In this document: one piece after another, positions 19,172 to 29,768 of the stretch | Layout of the letters: each line of letters starts with the position of its first letter | Position numbering within the stretch: position 1 is the first letter of the stretch | Assembly: GCA_902593075.1 (NCBI GenBank) | Contig: CACJHA010000005.1 | Span: forward strand, 1-54,654 | DNA: 54,654 nucleotides | Reading direction: 5' to 3' | Source: an uncultured Bacteroidota bacterium | Lineage (GTDB): Bacteria; Bacteroidota; Bacteroidia; Flavobacteriales; Flavobacteriaceae | Notes under the pieces: generated by a model | The model's input: only the letters and a program-made list of their open reading frames with translations | What the model was told of the DNA's origin: nothing | Databases searched by the model: none | Program-made: the position numbers and the translations under genes

Positions 19172-20431
19172 TTAAATACTAGTTTCGTTAAGTCTATTGG
19201 CATCAATATTTAAGTATACAAAAACTAAAGTTGTAAAAGTATACATACTAGAACCACCATAACTTATAAAAGGTAAAGGTATTCCGATTGTTGGCACCAA
19301 ACCAATTGACATCCCAATATTAATAAAAAAATGCATAAAAATTAAACTGGCAGTTCCGTAAGCATATGATCTTCCAAAAATGTTTTTTTGTTGTTCAGCT
19401 CGAAATAATATTCTTAAAATAAGTGATGTAAATAAAATTATAATAATAGAAGTCCCATAAAACCCCCATTCTTCACCAATTGTACTGAAAATATAATCAG
19501 TATGTTGCCTAGGTACAAACTTACCTTTAGTTTGAGTTCCTTGTAAAAACCCTTTTCCAGAGAGTCCTCCTGATCCAATTGCAATTATTGATTGATTCAA
19601 ATTATAACCAATTCCCATAACGTCTGTTTCCTTTCCCAAAAAAACATCTATTCTATCTTTATGTCTTTGAGAGAGTAAATCATTATAAACATAATTTATT
19701 GAATAAACATAGACACAGCTTAAAATAAAAACTATGATTAAAGGGGTTATTGAAACTTTTTTATTTATTTTCTTTGATAAAAAGTAAAAACAACTAAAAA
19801 ATCCAGTTAAAAAAACTGATACATAAAAAAATGGTTTAATGAGAGCAAAGAAAGCTAATATTAAAAATAGAGCTAGAAACAAAAGAAAATTTGGATTAAG
19901 TCCCTCTCTAAATAAAACGAATATAAAAGATAAAAAAATCAAAGCGGACCCAAAGTCAGGTTGAATTAAGGTTAATATTACTGGGATTGAAATAATTAGA
20001 AAAATCTGAATCAGAGAGCTTGTTTTTTTTAAGTCAATTTCAATTTCACTTAATAACTTTGCAACTGCTAAATTAGTTGCAAATTTTGCTATTTCTGTTG
20101 GTTGAATGCTGACTCCAAAGAAAGTATACCATGACTTGTGTCCATATACAGTGTTACCAAATGCGAAAAGACCTAACAATAATAGTATTGAAAATAAATA
20201 TATGAGACTTGAAAACCTTAGAAAGAATTTAGAAGGAGCAATTAAAATCAATATTCCTGAAATTAGAGAGAAAATAAAAAATACAAATTGTTTGAAAGCA
20301 AGATTATCAGCACTTATGTAGCTGAAGCTATCAATATCGTAAGTAGAAGAAAATATATTTGAAATCCCAGTAGCCACCAATAAAAAATATATTATAATCG
20401 TTATCCAATCTATTCGGAATGTTTTATTCAT
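19172..20431 (-). CDS. rodA: Rod shape-determining glycosyltransferase RodA (SEDS)
   Basis: SEDS motifs: GHKSWYTFFGVSIQPTEIAK; QPDFGSALIF; AIGSGGLSGKGFLQGTQ; PTIGIPLPFISYGGSS. Confidence 0.96.
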   Translation of the reverse strand: MNKTFRIDWITIIIYFLLVATGISNIFSSTYDIDSFSYISADNLAFKQFVFFIFSLISGILILIAPSKFFLRFSSLIYLFSILLLLGLFAFGNTVYGHKSWYTFFGVSIQPTEIAKFATNLAVAKLLSEIEIDLKKTSSLIQIFLIISIPVILTLIQPDFGSALIFLSFIFVLFREGLNPNFLLFLALFLILAFFALIKPFFYVSVFLTGFFSCFYFLSKKINKKVSITPLIIVFILSCVYVYSINYVYNDLLSQRHKDRIDVFLGKETDVMGIGYNLNQSIIAIGSGGLSGKGFLQGTQTKGKFVPRQHTDYIFSTIGEEWGFYGTSIIIILFTSLILRILFRAEQQKNIFGRSYAYGTASLIFMHFFINIGMSIGLVPTIGIPLPFISYGGSSMYTFTTLVFVYLNIDANRLNETSI

Positions 20432-22280
20432 TTATATTAAAATTTACTCCTGATAGTGGTTTATTATATTCATGTTCAAGGCTACCATTTAGCATTCTTT
20501 TTTCTAATCTTGGTCTAGTAATTGAATTTTTTAGGTATTTTTCAATCATCAAGCTTGAAATTGGAGCTGCCCATCTTGAACCCCAATATCCATTTTCAAT
20601 AAATGTAGCAATTGCAATTTTAGGATTTACTTTAGGGGCAAAGGCTATGAAGATTGAGTGATCAGTAAGTTGTGTTTTTTTTCCTTTAATTATTGTGAAA
20701 TTTTCTACCGTTCCGGTCTTACCACATACACTTAATCCATTTATTTTCGCAATTCTTGCAGTCCCTTGTTCTATTACTTTCTGCATACCATCAATTACAT
20801 CATAAAAATAATCTGTTTCAACCGCTGTGTTAATTTTTGATAGTTTAGTTTTTTCTTTGTCTCTAGTTTTAACAAAATGTGGGGTTAAATAATATCCTTT
20901 GTTGGCTATAGCACTTGTAAAATTTGCAAGTTGTATTGGAGTTACTAATACTTCTCCTTGACCTATTCCATTAGAAATTATGTTGGTTGCACTCCAATTT
21001 TCACCTTTATATAGGACATTGTAAAACTCTGAATTTGGAATTAAACCTGGTCTTCCAATCGGAAGATCATATCCTAAGTAATTTCCTAAACCAAAGCTCT
21101 CAAGATACTTCTTCCAAGTTTCAACTCCCATGGTGGCTGATTTAGAACTACTTATAAGATTAATGTAAGTTTTAGAGAAAAAAGTGTTGCAAGATTTGTG
21201 AATACTTTTAATTAAATCATTTTTAGTTCCATGTTTACAATTACAATCCATATGAGCGTTTTTAGCATAATAAAACCCTTTATTACAACTATGTTTGGTT
21301 TCACTGTCGATTACTTTTTCTTGTAATGCAATTAATGCATTAAGAGGCTTCAATGTTGATCCAGGAGAATATTGAGCAAGTAAAGCTCTATCAAACAATG
21401 GCTTAGAAATTGTGTCATTTGCAAGGGTTTTGTAATTCTTTGAACGCTGTCTACCAACTAAAATACTTGGGTCATAGGAAGGAGCTGAAATTAATGCCAA
21501 AACTTCACCAGTTTCTGGTTCAATTGCTACAATACCCCCTCTTTTATTCATCATTAGTTTTTCTCCATAAGATTGTAATTCAATGTCAATTGTTAAATTT
21601 ATGTTTTGTGCTTGGGAAGGTTCAATGTCATAGACACCATTTTTATAAGGACCAATAATCCTGTTAAATCTGTCCTTTTGTAGAAACTTTTTCCCTTTTT
21701 TTCCTCTTAACTCTTTTTCGTAGGATTTTTCAACCCCTTGCCTTCCAATTAAATCCCCTTGTCTATAATATTTATCTTTAATAAGATCTTCACTATTAAC
21801 CTCACTGACATAACCAAGAACATTGGCTCCAAAATTAACTCTATAATCTCGTATCGATTTTTTTTGAGTAAAAAACCCTTGAAATTTCCACATTTGTTCC
21901 TGAAGTTTTGCGTAGGTCTCCTTTGATATTTGATTTACAACAACTGAAGGCAATCTCATAGAAAACTTTCTTGCACTTTCTAAATTTATTATCAATTCTT
22001 TTTTATCGATACCAGTTATCTTACAAAAAGATAATGTGTCGAATGGAGACAAGTTTTCAGGAATAATCATAATATCATAGGCGGGTTGGTTTGAAACTAA
22101 AATCCTACCTTTTCTATCATAAATAAATCCACGTTCTGGATAGTCTTCTATTTCAATAATAGCATTATTTTCGGATAACTTGTCGTAGTCTTTATTTAAA
22201 ACTTGTAGACCAAAAAGTTTTATAAAAAAAATTGCACTAATTGCAATTGTCAATAATTTTAATAATTGAATTCTAATCAT
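20424..22280 (-). CDS. mrdA: Penicillin-binding protein 2
   Basis: PERGFIYDRKGRILVSNQPAYD; SPGSTLKPL; CGKTGTVEN. Confidence 0.96.
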   Translation of the reverse strand: MIRIQLLKLLTIAISAIFFIKLFGLQVLNKDYDKLSENNAIIEIEDYPERGFIYDRKGRILVSNQPAYDIMIIPENLSPFDTLSFCKITGIDKKELIINLESARKFSMRLPSVVVNQISKETYAKLQEQMWKFQGFFTQKKSIRDYRVNFGANVLGYVSEVNSEDLIKDKYYRQGDLIGRQGVEKSYEKELRGKKGKKFLQKDRFNRIIGPYKNGVYDIEPSQAQNINLTIDIELQSYGEKLMMNKRGGIVAIEPETGEVLALISAPSYDPSILVGRQRSKNYKTLANDTISKPLFDRALLAQYSPGSTLKPLNALIALQEKVIDSETKHSCNKGFYYAKNAHMDCNCKHGTKNDLIKSIHKSCNTFFSKTYINLISSSKSATMGVETWKKYLESFGLGNYLGYDLPIGRPGLIPNSEFYNVLYKGENWSATNIISNGIGQGEVLVTPIQLANFTSAIANKGYYLTPHFVKTRDKEKTKLSKINTAVETDYFYDVIDGMQKVIEQGTARIAKINGLSVCGKTGTVENFTIIKGKKTQLTDHSIFIAFAPKVNPKIAIATFIENGYWGSRWAAPISSLMIEKYLKNSITRPRLEKRMLNGSLEHEYNKPLSGVNFNINE

Positions 22281-22783
22281 TCTTTTGTGTTAAAGAGGTT
22301 AAGAATTGAAATAAGTATAATAAAAGTAAAGATTGAGTTTGCAATTGTCAATTTTAAAATCTTAAAAGTATGTGTCCAGTTAAAGTATGAATAAGCATTT
22401 AAAATTAATTCATGAATAATAATAATTAAAAGACAATACAAAATTCTATTAGAAATTAAAATTCCAGATGAAAAAGGGCTAGAAAAATCATCATAGTTTG
22501 GACCAAGAGAAAACTTAGTAATCAAAGGTCTTAAAAATGAAACCGTGACACAAGAAAGGCTATGGGATCCAGCAGATTGACTCAATATATCCATCATAAA
22601 ACCTAATAAAAAACCAATTACAATAAAATTAAATTGGTCCAAGTCGTATCTATGTGTAATTAATACTATGATGTAAATACTTGGATTCATAAATCCAAAC
22701 AGATTTATTCTATCAAATATTAGAAGTTGTAAGAAAATCAAAAAACAAGTAAGCAAAAATACTTTTGGGTAGTATTGATTCAT
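22277..22783 (-). CDS. mreD: Rod shape-determining protein MreD
   Basis: Position between mreC and mrdA; polytopic membrane protein. Confidence 0.85.
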   Translation of the reverse strand: MNQYYPKVFLLTCFLIFLQLLIFDRINLFGFMNPSIYIIVLITHRYDLDQFNFIVIGFLLGFMMDILSQSAGSHSLSCVTVSFLRPLITKFSLGPNYDDFSSPFSSGILISNRILYCLLIIIIHELILNAYSYFNWTHTFKILKLTIANSIFTFIILISILNLFNTKE

Positions 22784-22787
22784 TTTT

Positions 22788-23582
22788 TTATTTGTAAAGA
22801 GACTCTATTTCCAATTTATTTTTGTTTTTTAAAAAATAAACATTGTCTACATTAGTCATATTATTAATAAGTTTTACATTTATTGAATAATATCTTCCAT
22901 CATTTTTAACTTCTATGACCTTTCCAATAGGGATACCTTCAGGAAAATATGCTGACATGCCTCCAGTAACTATTGTGTCACCAATATCAATTTTATTTAT
23001 AATTGAAATATCAGAAAGGGTTACTTCATAGGGAACATTTCCTTCCCAAAACAAAGAACCAAAAGCATTTGATTTTTTATGTTTCGCATTGATTTTTATG
23101 TCTTTATGCAGAATTGAAAGAACAGATGAGAATTTTTTAGTAGTTTGATTAACTATACCAACAATTCCCTTACTGCCGATAACACCCATTTCTTCCTCAA
23201 CCATATCCGATGAGCCTTTATTAATTATTATAATATTTCTTGAACTAGACACATCATTTTTTATAACATAACCTGGAATTAAAGAGAATGGAGAACCATT
23301 ATATTTATCCTCAGTATTAGATTTTTGATTTTTATCAATGAGTAAAGACTTTAAATACAAGTTTTCTTCTTTAAGCTCTTTATTGACTTTTTTTAGTCGA
23401 AAATAAGAAGTTAAATTTTTTAAAGGCTCAGAAGCTTTACCGGTTAAGAAAATGCTAGCTTTAAAAATCTTTGATTTATGGTATTCACTTTGATAATACG
23501 AAAAAGATAAAATTATAGTTACAAAAAAGAAGTATAAAAATAAATTTTTATATCTCAGTATAAAACTAAGTAACCACTGCAT
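22788..23582 (-). CDS. mreC: Rod shape-determining protein MreC
   Basis: N-terminal TM, coiled coil, GSKGIVGIVNQTTKKFSSVLSILHKD. Confidence 0.93.
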   Translation of the reverse strand: MQWLLSFILRYKNLFLYFFFVTIILSFSYYQSEYHKSKIFKASIFLTGKASEPLKNLTSYFRLKKVNKELKEENLYLKSLLIDKNQKSNTEDKYNGSPFSLIPGYVIKNDVSSSRNIIIINKGSSDMVEEEMGVIGSKGIVGIVNQTTKKFSSVLSILHKDIKINAKHKKSNAFGSLFWEGNVPYEVTLSDISIINKIDIGDTIVTGGMSAYFPEGIPIGKVIEVKNDGRYYSINVKLINNMTNVDNVYFLKNKNKLEIESLYK

Positions 23583-23587
23583 TTGAC

Positions 23588-24616
23588 TTATTTAAGAAGA
23601 ATAGTTTTATATAAATCTATATTTTTAAGGGCAATTCCAGTTCCTCTTACTACGGCCTGAAGAGGATCTTCAGCAATATAAACTGGTAGATCTGTTTTGG
23701 TTGATATTCTCTTGTCTAGGCCTCTTAACATTGACCCTCCCCCGGCTAGATAAATTCCAGTGTTATATATATCTGCAGCTAATTCTGGTGGTGTTTGAGA
23801 AAGAGCCTCCATTATTGCATCTTCAATTCTAAGTATTGATTTGTCCAAAGCTCTGGCAACTTCTTTATGGGAAACAATTACTTGTTTGGGTTTACCTGAT
23901 AATAAATCCCTACCTTGAACTGACATCTCCTCTGGAGGATTATCCAAATCTTCAGTAGCAGAACCAACATTAATCTTAATTTTTTCAGCTGTCCTTTCCC
24001 CAACATACAAGTTATGTTGTCTTCTCATGTAATAAACTATATCATTGGTAAATACATCTCCTGCTATCTTGACTGATTTATCACAAACAATTCCAGAAAG
24101 AGCAATAACAGCAATTTCGGTAGTACCCCCACCAATATCTACAATCATATTTCCTTTTGGTTGTTTAATATCGATTCCGATTCCGATAGCCGCAGCCATA
24201 GGTTCGTGAATAAGATATACTTCTTTACCGTTTACTCTTTCAGCAGACTCTCTTACAGCTCTCATTTCAACCTCAGTTATACCGGAAGGAATGCAAATTA
24301 CCATCTTTAAAGCTGGAGTAACAACTTTCTTTTTTAAGGTTGGAACACTTTTAATAAGCATACTTATCATCTGCTCAGAAGCGTTGAAGTCAGCAATAAC
24401 TCCATCTTTGAGTGGTCTAATCGTTTTTATATTCTCATGAGTTTTACCCTGCATCATGCTAGCTTCGTGACCTATAGCAATAACTTTATTAGTAGATCTG
24501 TCAATAGCAACTATTGACGGGCTATCGACAACAACCTTATCTTTATGAATAATTAGAGTATTAGCTGTACCCAAATCTATTGCAATGTCTTCAGTAAGAA
24601 AATCAAAGAAACCCAT
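23588..24616 (-). CDS. mreB: Rod shape-determining protein MreB
   Basis: IDLGTANTLI; EPMAAAIGIG; IVDIGGGTTEIAVIALSGIV. Confidence 0.98.
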   Translation of the reverse strand: MGFFDFLTEDIAIDLGTANTLIIHKDKVVVDSPSIVAIDRSTNKVIAIGHEASMMQGKTHENIKTIRPLKDGVIADFNASEQMISMLIKSVPTLKKKVVTPALKMVICIPSGITEVEMRAVRESAERVNGKEVYLIHEPMAAAIGIGIDIKQPKGNMIVDIGGGTTEIAVIALSGIVCDKSVKIAGDVFTNDIVYYMRRQHNLYVGERTAEKIKINVGSATEDLDNPPEEMSVQGRDLLSGKPKQVIVSHKEVARALDKSILRIEDAIMEALSQTPPELAADIYNTGIYLAGGGSMLRGLDKRISTKTDLPVYIAEDPLQAVVRGTGIALKNIDLYKTILLK

Positions 24617-24659
24617 GAAAATCTATTAGTTTTTTAAAAAGTACTGCAAATTTAAGAAA

Positions 24660-26192
24660 TTAATGCTTAAAATGACGTATGCCAGTAAACACCATTTTCA
24701 TTTTATGTTTATCACAATAGTCAATTGATAAGTTATCTTTAATTGAACCCCCTGGTTGAATGATACATTTTATGCCCTCCTTGTTTGCAATTTCAACACA
24801 ATCTGGGAAAGGAAAAAATGCATCACTTGCCATCACCGCATTTTTTAGGTTAAAACCAAAACCTTTTGCTTTTTTAATAGCGTGTTCTAATGCATCAACT
24901 CTTGAACTTTGACCCATACCAGAGCCTAAAAGTTGAAAATTCTTTACGAGGACAATAGTATTAGATTTTGTATGCTTACTTACTTTTGATGCGAAGATTA
25001 AGTCATCAATTTCCTTTTTATTTGGAATTTCTTTGGTTACAAAATTTAAATTTTTTACAGAATCTGTTTTGAAATCATTTTCTTGAACTAAAAATCCGTT
25101 TAAGCAGGACCTATAGTTTAATATTTCTTTTTTATATATATTGTTTTTTAAAATTATTAAGTTCTTCTTTTCTTTTAATATTTCTAAAGCGTCTTGATTG
25201 AATTTAGGCGCTATTAACACCTCAAAAAACAACTTTTGTAACAATTTGGCAGTTACAAAATCGATCTCGGTATTGGAAATCAAAACCCCTCCAAATGCAG
25301 AAACTGGATCGCTCATGAGGGCACTTTTGTATGCTAATGAAATTGATTTTTTAGTTGAAATTCCGCAAGCATTATTATGTTTTAAAATTCCAAAAGTTGG
25401 GTTTTCTTTTTTAAATTCAGAAATTAGATTGACAGCATTGTCAATGTCAAGTAAATTATTGTACGATAGCTGTTTACCATGGATTTGTGAAATCTCTTTT
25501 TTTAAATCTCCGTAAAACCTAGCATTTTGGTGAGGATTTTCACCATATCTAAGTGCGGTATGATTGTTTGAGCTTATTTTAAGAGAATTAATTACTTTGT
25601 CTTTATTAAAGAAATTAAAAATTGTAGCATCATAATTTGATGAAACATCGAATGCTTTAACAGCGAATTTTTTTCTCATTTCTAAAGTTGTTTGTCCACC
25701 TAGATTTTTCAAAATTTTTAATATATCCTCATAATTTGATTTATCAGATATGCACAAAACATCAATAAAATTTTTTGCAGCTGCTCTAATAAGGGAAATT
25801 CCACCGATATCAATTTTTTCTATAATTTCCTTTTCGTTTTTAGTGGATCTAATTGTTTCTTCAAATGGATATAAATCTACAATTACTAAATCAATTTGAG
25901 GAATCTCGTAATCTAACAACTCTTTTTGATCTTCTTTTTTATTTTTTCTGTTTAATATTCCTCCAAATACTTTTGGATGTAAAGTTTTAACCCTACCTCC
26001 TAATATCGAAGGGTACGAGGTAATATCTTCTATGGGGATATATTTAATCCCTAATTTTTCAATGAATTGACCAGTCCCTCCTGTAGAATATATGATTATT
26101 TTTTCACGTTCAAGTTCCTTGATTATAGGTTCTATACCCTCCTTATCGAAAACAGAAACTAATGCCGAACGAATTTTGATTTTGGAACCCAT
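24660..26192 (-). CDS. purH: Bifunctional AICAR transformylase/IMP cyclohydrolase
   Basis: RSALVSVFDKEGIEPI; STGGTGQFIEKLGI; LRYGENPHQNARFYG. Confidence 0.97.
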   Translation of the reverse strand: MGSKIKIRSALVSVFDKEGIEPIIKELEREKIIIYSTGGTGQFIEKLGIKYIPIEDITSYPSILGGRVKTLHPKVFGGILNRKNKKEDQKELLDYEIPQIDLVIVDLYPFEETIRSTKNEKEIIEKIDIGGISLIRAAAKNFIDVLCISDKSNYEDILKILKNLGGQTTLEMRKKFAVKAFDVSSNYDATIFNFFNKDKVINSLKISSNNHTALRYGENPHQNARFYGDLKKEISQIHGKQLSYNNLLDIDNAVNLISEFKKENPTFGILKHNNACGISTKKSISLAYKSALMSDPVSAFGGVLISNTEIDFVTAKLLQKLFFEVLIAPKFNQDALEILKEKKNLIILKNNIYKKEILNYRSCLNGFLVQENDFKTDSVKNLNFVTKEIPNKKEIDDLIFASKVSKHTKSNTIVLVKNFQLLGSGMGQSSRVDALEHAIKKAKGFGFNLKNAVMASDAFFPFPDCVEIANKEGIKCIIQPGGSIKDNLSIDYCDKHKMKMVFTGIRHFKH

Positions 26193-26199
26193 ATTTAAT

Positions 26200-26661
26200 C
26201 TAAAATAAGTTTTTTGATATTAACTCATTAATTTGTTTTAGAAAATTTTCATCGTTTTTATCAAAAGCGTTTATTATCATTGAATCAATATCTATTTGAC
26301 CAATATTTTCACCATCTACAAAAATGGGTACCACGATTTCAGATCTAACATCAATGTCACAGGAAATATAATTTTTTTCTTTTGAAACATCGTCTACAAT
26401 AAGGGTTTTGTCAGTCTTTGCAACCTGGCCGCAAATTCCTTTACCAATTGGTATTTCTCTATGTTCGGTGGGTTTACCTGCAAAGCATCTAAGAATGAGT
26501 TTTTTTTTATCTTCATCTAAAAAATAGAACCCCACCCAATCATAATAATCAATTTTTTCTTTTAATAAACTACATATCTTCTCTAAAACTAACGTTTTAT
26601 TTGATGAATATTTATTTACAATATCAATACAATTTTGGAATAAGGTTGAATAGCTAATCAA
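26200..26661 (-). CDS. GAF-domain protein, free methionine-R-sulfoxide reductase-like
   Basis: WVGFYFLDEDKKKLIL...IPIGKGICGQVAKT...YISCDIDVRSEIVVPI. Confidence 0.85.
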   Translation of the reverse strand: MISYSTLFQNCIDIVNKYSSNKTLVLEKICSLLKEKIDYYDWVGFYFLDEDKKKLILRCFAGKPTEHREIPIGKGICGQVAKTDKTLIVDDVSKEKNYISCDIDVRSEIVVPIFVDGENIGQIDIDSMIINAFDKNDENFLKQINELISKNLF

Positions 26662-26729
26662 TGAAATTTAAAATTAGTATAATACACTGTTAAAATATAA
26701 TGTTTGTAATCACTATCCAAAAAAAACAT

Positions 26730-26737
26730 TAATTTTG
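26730..26737 (+). promoter_or_regulatory. Putative -7 element upstream of the metal cassette
   Basis: TAATTTTG matches TAnnTTTG; a TTG lies upstream at 26704 with longer spacing than usual. Confidence 0.45.
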
Positions 26738-26741
26738 TAGT

Positions 26742-27131
26742 ATGTTATTTAGAATTAAAATATTATTTATTCTTTTATTTTTCATACAAAGTAGAATAGC
26801 CCACGGGGTTAATATTCATTTTTGTGGGAATCTTGTAGCAGATTTTTCGTATTTACATGATGCTGAAGGTTGTGATATGCATAATCCTAAATCTGAAAAA
26901 GATCATCATATTTCTCAAAAAACTTGTTGTCATGACAAGGTAATTATTTACGATAAAAATCAACTTGAAACTGAATCCAAAACAACCTCGCTTTTCAACA
27001 CAGTAAGTAGTCAATCTTTTTATGAAAATATATTTATTGTAGACAAATATATCTTACCAAAGATACCAGAATTTCCACCGCCCAAAATACCTTCTTTTAA
27101 AAAAAATTGCTCTCTTGTTTTTTATGGATAA
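26742..27131 (+). CDS. HYC_CC_PP-like small secreted protein
   Basis: Signal peptide, HFCG, KTCCHDK, EFPPPKIP - matches the motif order that names the family. Confidence 0.75.
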   Translation: MLFRIKILFILLFFIQSRIAHGVNIHFCGNLVADFSYLHDAEGCDMHNPKSEKDHHISQKTCCHDKVIIYDKNQLETESKTTSLFNTVSSQSFYENIFIVDKYILPKIPEFPPPKIPSFKKNCSLVFYG

Positions 27132-27181
27132 TTAAATAGATATCTACGCTTTATATCTAATTAATTTAAATCTATAAAAAA

Positions 27182-29416
27182 ATGAAAATCATATTATCAA
27201 TTTTAAACTTTTTATTAATATTTAATGCTCTTTCAGCTCAAGAGAATATCAAAGGGCAGATTTTTTCAAAATCCAGTGAAAATTTGACGCCTCTCCCTGG
27301 AGTAAATATATATTGGCTAAATACTTCAATAGGAACTATTTCTAATGAAGATGGTAAATTTTCTATTTCAACAAATAGTAAAACAAACAAACTTGTATTA
27401 AGTTTCTTAGGATTTCAAACAGATACTCTAAAGATTGAAAAAAAGTCAAACATCTCACATGTAATGAAAGAGAGTAACCTTGGTGAATTAGATGAAATAG
27501 AAGTCACACAGAGAAGAAAATCTTTAAAGAGATCATATTTAAGTGCTCAAAATATAACCAAAATAAGTAGTGAGGAGTTATTAAAGGCTGCATGTTGTAA
27601 TTTATCTGAAAGTTTCGAAACAAACCCTTCAATTGATATTAATTTTTCGGATGCTCTGACAGGTACTAAACAAATAAACATGCTAGGACTTTCTAGCCCA
27701 TACATAATGATAACTCAAGAGAATATTCCTTTTGTAAGAGGAGCTTCTCAAGTATACGGTCTTACATACACTCCGGGACCTTGGATTGAAAGTATCCAAG
27801 TAACTAAAGGAACAGGAAGCGTTGTTAACGGTTTTGAAAGTATTGTCGGTCAAATAAACGCCGAATTAAAAAAACCCAGTTTAAGTAATCCATTTTTTTT
27901 AAATGCTTTTGCATCTGTAAACGGGAGAAAAGAATTTAATTTTCATTTTAACAAAACACTCAGTCAAAAGTTTAGTTTAGGAGTTTATGGGCATACAAGT
28001 CAACGTGTTATGATAACTGACAATAATGATGATGGGTTTTTAGACATGCCGAAAACTAGGCAAATAAATTTTTTGAAAAGATTACAATATACTGATGCAG
28101 AGAATGGTTTTGTAGGGTTTCTTAGTCTTAGGTTTTTAAATGATAAAAAAATATCTGGAGAAACTACTTTTAATGGAAGAAGTAATAATCTCAACTTTTC
28201 AAGTTGGGGGAGTGAAATTTTTACACAAAGAGCCGATGCAAGTTTAAAAATTGGATACGTGTTTCCTTTGATAACCTATCAAAGTATAGGTTTTCAAAGT
28301 GCTTATTCAAAACATAACCAAGAGTCATTTTTTGGTGTTAGAGATTACAATATCTCTCACGAAAGTTTATATAGCAACTTGATTTTCAATTCTATTATTT
28401 CTAATACTAAACACAAATTTAAAACCGGATTAAATTTTTCTAGAGATATTTATTTTGAAAGTGTTGATACGGATTTGTACAAGAGGACGGATGATGTTTT
28501 TGGAATGTTTTTTGAGTACACTTATGATAATCTTGAAAATCTTAATTTGGTTGCAGGATTAAGATTTGATAGCCATAATAACATTGGCACATTTTTATCT
28601 CCACGTCTTCATATAAGATACCAAGGATCGGAAAAACCTACAATCTTTCGATTTTCTGTTGGCCAAGGCAGAAAAGTAGGTAACATATTCGCTGAAAACC
28701 AAAATATTTTTGCATCGAATAGAACAATTCAAATTTTTCCTTCAAACGGTTCTATCTATGGCTTAAAACCTGAAATAGCGTGGAATTATGGACTAAGCAT
28801 CACTCGTAATTTTAACTTATTCAATAGAAATGCTGATATTATATTTGATTTTTACAATACAACTTTTTTGAATCAAGTTATAGCAGACTTTGAAAAGTTA
28901 CAATACATTCAATTTTACAATTTGTCCGGTAAAAGCTTTTCAAAAAGTTTTCAAATCGAATTGAATTACAAGGCTTCGAACAATATTTCAACAAGAATTG
29001 CATATAAGAACGAAAATGTTAGAACATCTTACAGGGATGGATTTAAAAGAAAACCATTAAGACCTTACTCAAGATTTTTCTTCAACATTGAGTATAACAC
29101 AGTTAACACTAAGGGAAAAGGGTGGAGGAATGATTTCACATACAATATTGTTGGAAAACAAAGGATTCCATCGAATTTGTTCCATTCAAACGGTTTTGTA
29201 GCATCGTCCTACAGCTTAATAAATTTTCAAACAGCAAAAGTGTTTTCATCTAAATTTGAATTATATTTAGGTGGAGAAAATTTGTTGAATGTGAGACAAA
29301 AAAATCCAATTATTGCCGCAGATAATCCTTTTGGAAGAAATTTCGACGCAAGTTTAGTATATGCACCAGTTTTTGGAAGATTTATCTATAGTGGAATAAG
29401 GTTTAACTTAAATTAA
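27182..29416 (+). CDS. TonB-dependent receptor with N-terminal carboxypeptidase-regulatory-like domain (probable metal receptor)
   Basis: Signal peptide, CarboxypepD_reg-like N-terminus (PLPGVNIYWLNTSIGTISNEDGKFSI), plug, beta-barrel ending in aromatic FNLN. Confidence 0.92.
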   Translation: MKIILSILNFLLIFNALSAQENIKGQIFSKSSENLTPLPGVNIYWLNTSIGTISNEDGKFSISTNSKTNKLVLSFLGFQTDTLKIEKKSNISHVMKESNLGELDEIEVTQRRKSLKRSYLSAQNITKISSEELLKAACCNLSESFETNPSIDINFSDALTGTKQINMLGLSSPYIMITQENIPFVRGASQVYGLTYTPGPWIESIQVTKGTGSVVNGFESIVGQINAELKKPSLSNPFFLNAFASVNGRKEFNFHFNKTLSQKFSLGVYGHTSQRVMITDNNDDGFLDMPKTRQINFLKRLQYTDAENGFVGFLSLRFLNDKKISGETTFNGRSNNLNFSSWGSEIFTQRADASLKIGYVFPLITYQSIGFQSAYSKHNQESFFGVRDYNISHESLYSNLIFNSIISNTKHKFKTGLNFSRDIYFESVDTDLYKRTDDVFGMFFEYTYDNLENLNLVAGLRFDSHNNIGTFLSPRLHIRYQGSEKPTIFRFSVGQGRKVGNIFAENQNIFASNRTIQIFPSNGSIYGLKPEIAWNYGLSITRNFNLFNRNADIIFDFYNTTFLNQVIADFEKLQYIQFYNLSGKSFSKSFQIELNYKASNNISTRIAYKNENVRTSYRDGFKRKPLRPYSRFFFNIEYNTVNTKGKGWRNDFTYNIVGKQRIPSNLFHSNGFVASSYSLINFQTAKVFSSKFELYLGGENLLNVRQKNPIIAADNPFGRNFDASLVYAPVFGRFIYSGIRFNLN

Positions 29417-29420
29417 AATT

Positions 29421-29768
29421 ATGAAAAAAATTATTTTTTTAATATTTATATCTTCTATGGTTTTTTCCCAAAAAAAAGATATTGTAGAGGAATCCTTTGA
29501 AGTTAACGGGGTATGCAAAATGTGTAAAGCACGAATTGAGAAAACTGCATTTAAACAAAAAGGGGTAAAAAATGCTGAGTGGGATATAAATAATCATTTG
29601 CTTACAGTTCTGTATGACAAAAGTAAACTTGATATATATCAAATTCACAAATCAATAGCTAAAGTAGGTCATGATACTTCAGAGGAGCAAGCACCGGATG
29701 AAATTTATGACAAATTACCAATGTGTTGTTTGTACAATAGAGAAGAAATAAAAAAAGGTAAACAATAG
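29421..29768 (+). CDS. Heavy-metal-associated (HMA) domain secreted protein
   Basis: Signal peptide; VNGVCKMCKARIEKTAFKQKGVKNAEWDINNHLLTVLYD ferredoxin-like HMA fold with CxxC. Confidence 0.88.
   Translation: MKKIIFLIFISSMVFSQKKDIVEESFEVNGVCKMCKARIEKTAFKQKGVKNAEWDINNHLLTVLYDKSKLDIYQIHKSIAKVGHDTSEEQAPDEIYDKLPMCCLYNREEIKKGKQ

Noticed and set aside
19172-26192. rodA-mrdA-mreD-mreC-mreB-purH cluster as a possible novel system
   Set aside because: This is a common Bacteroidetes gene order; nothing unusual in the proteins was seen.
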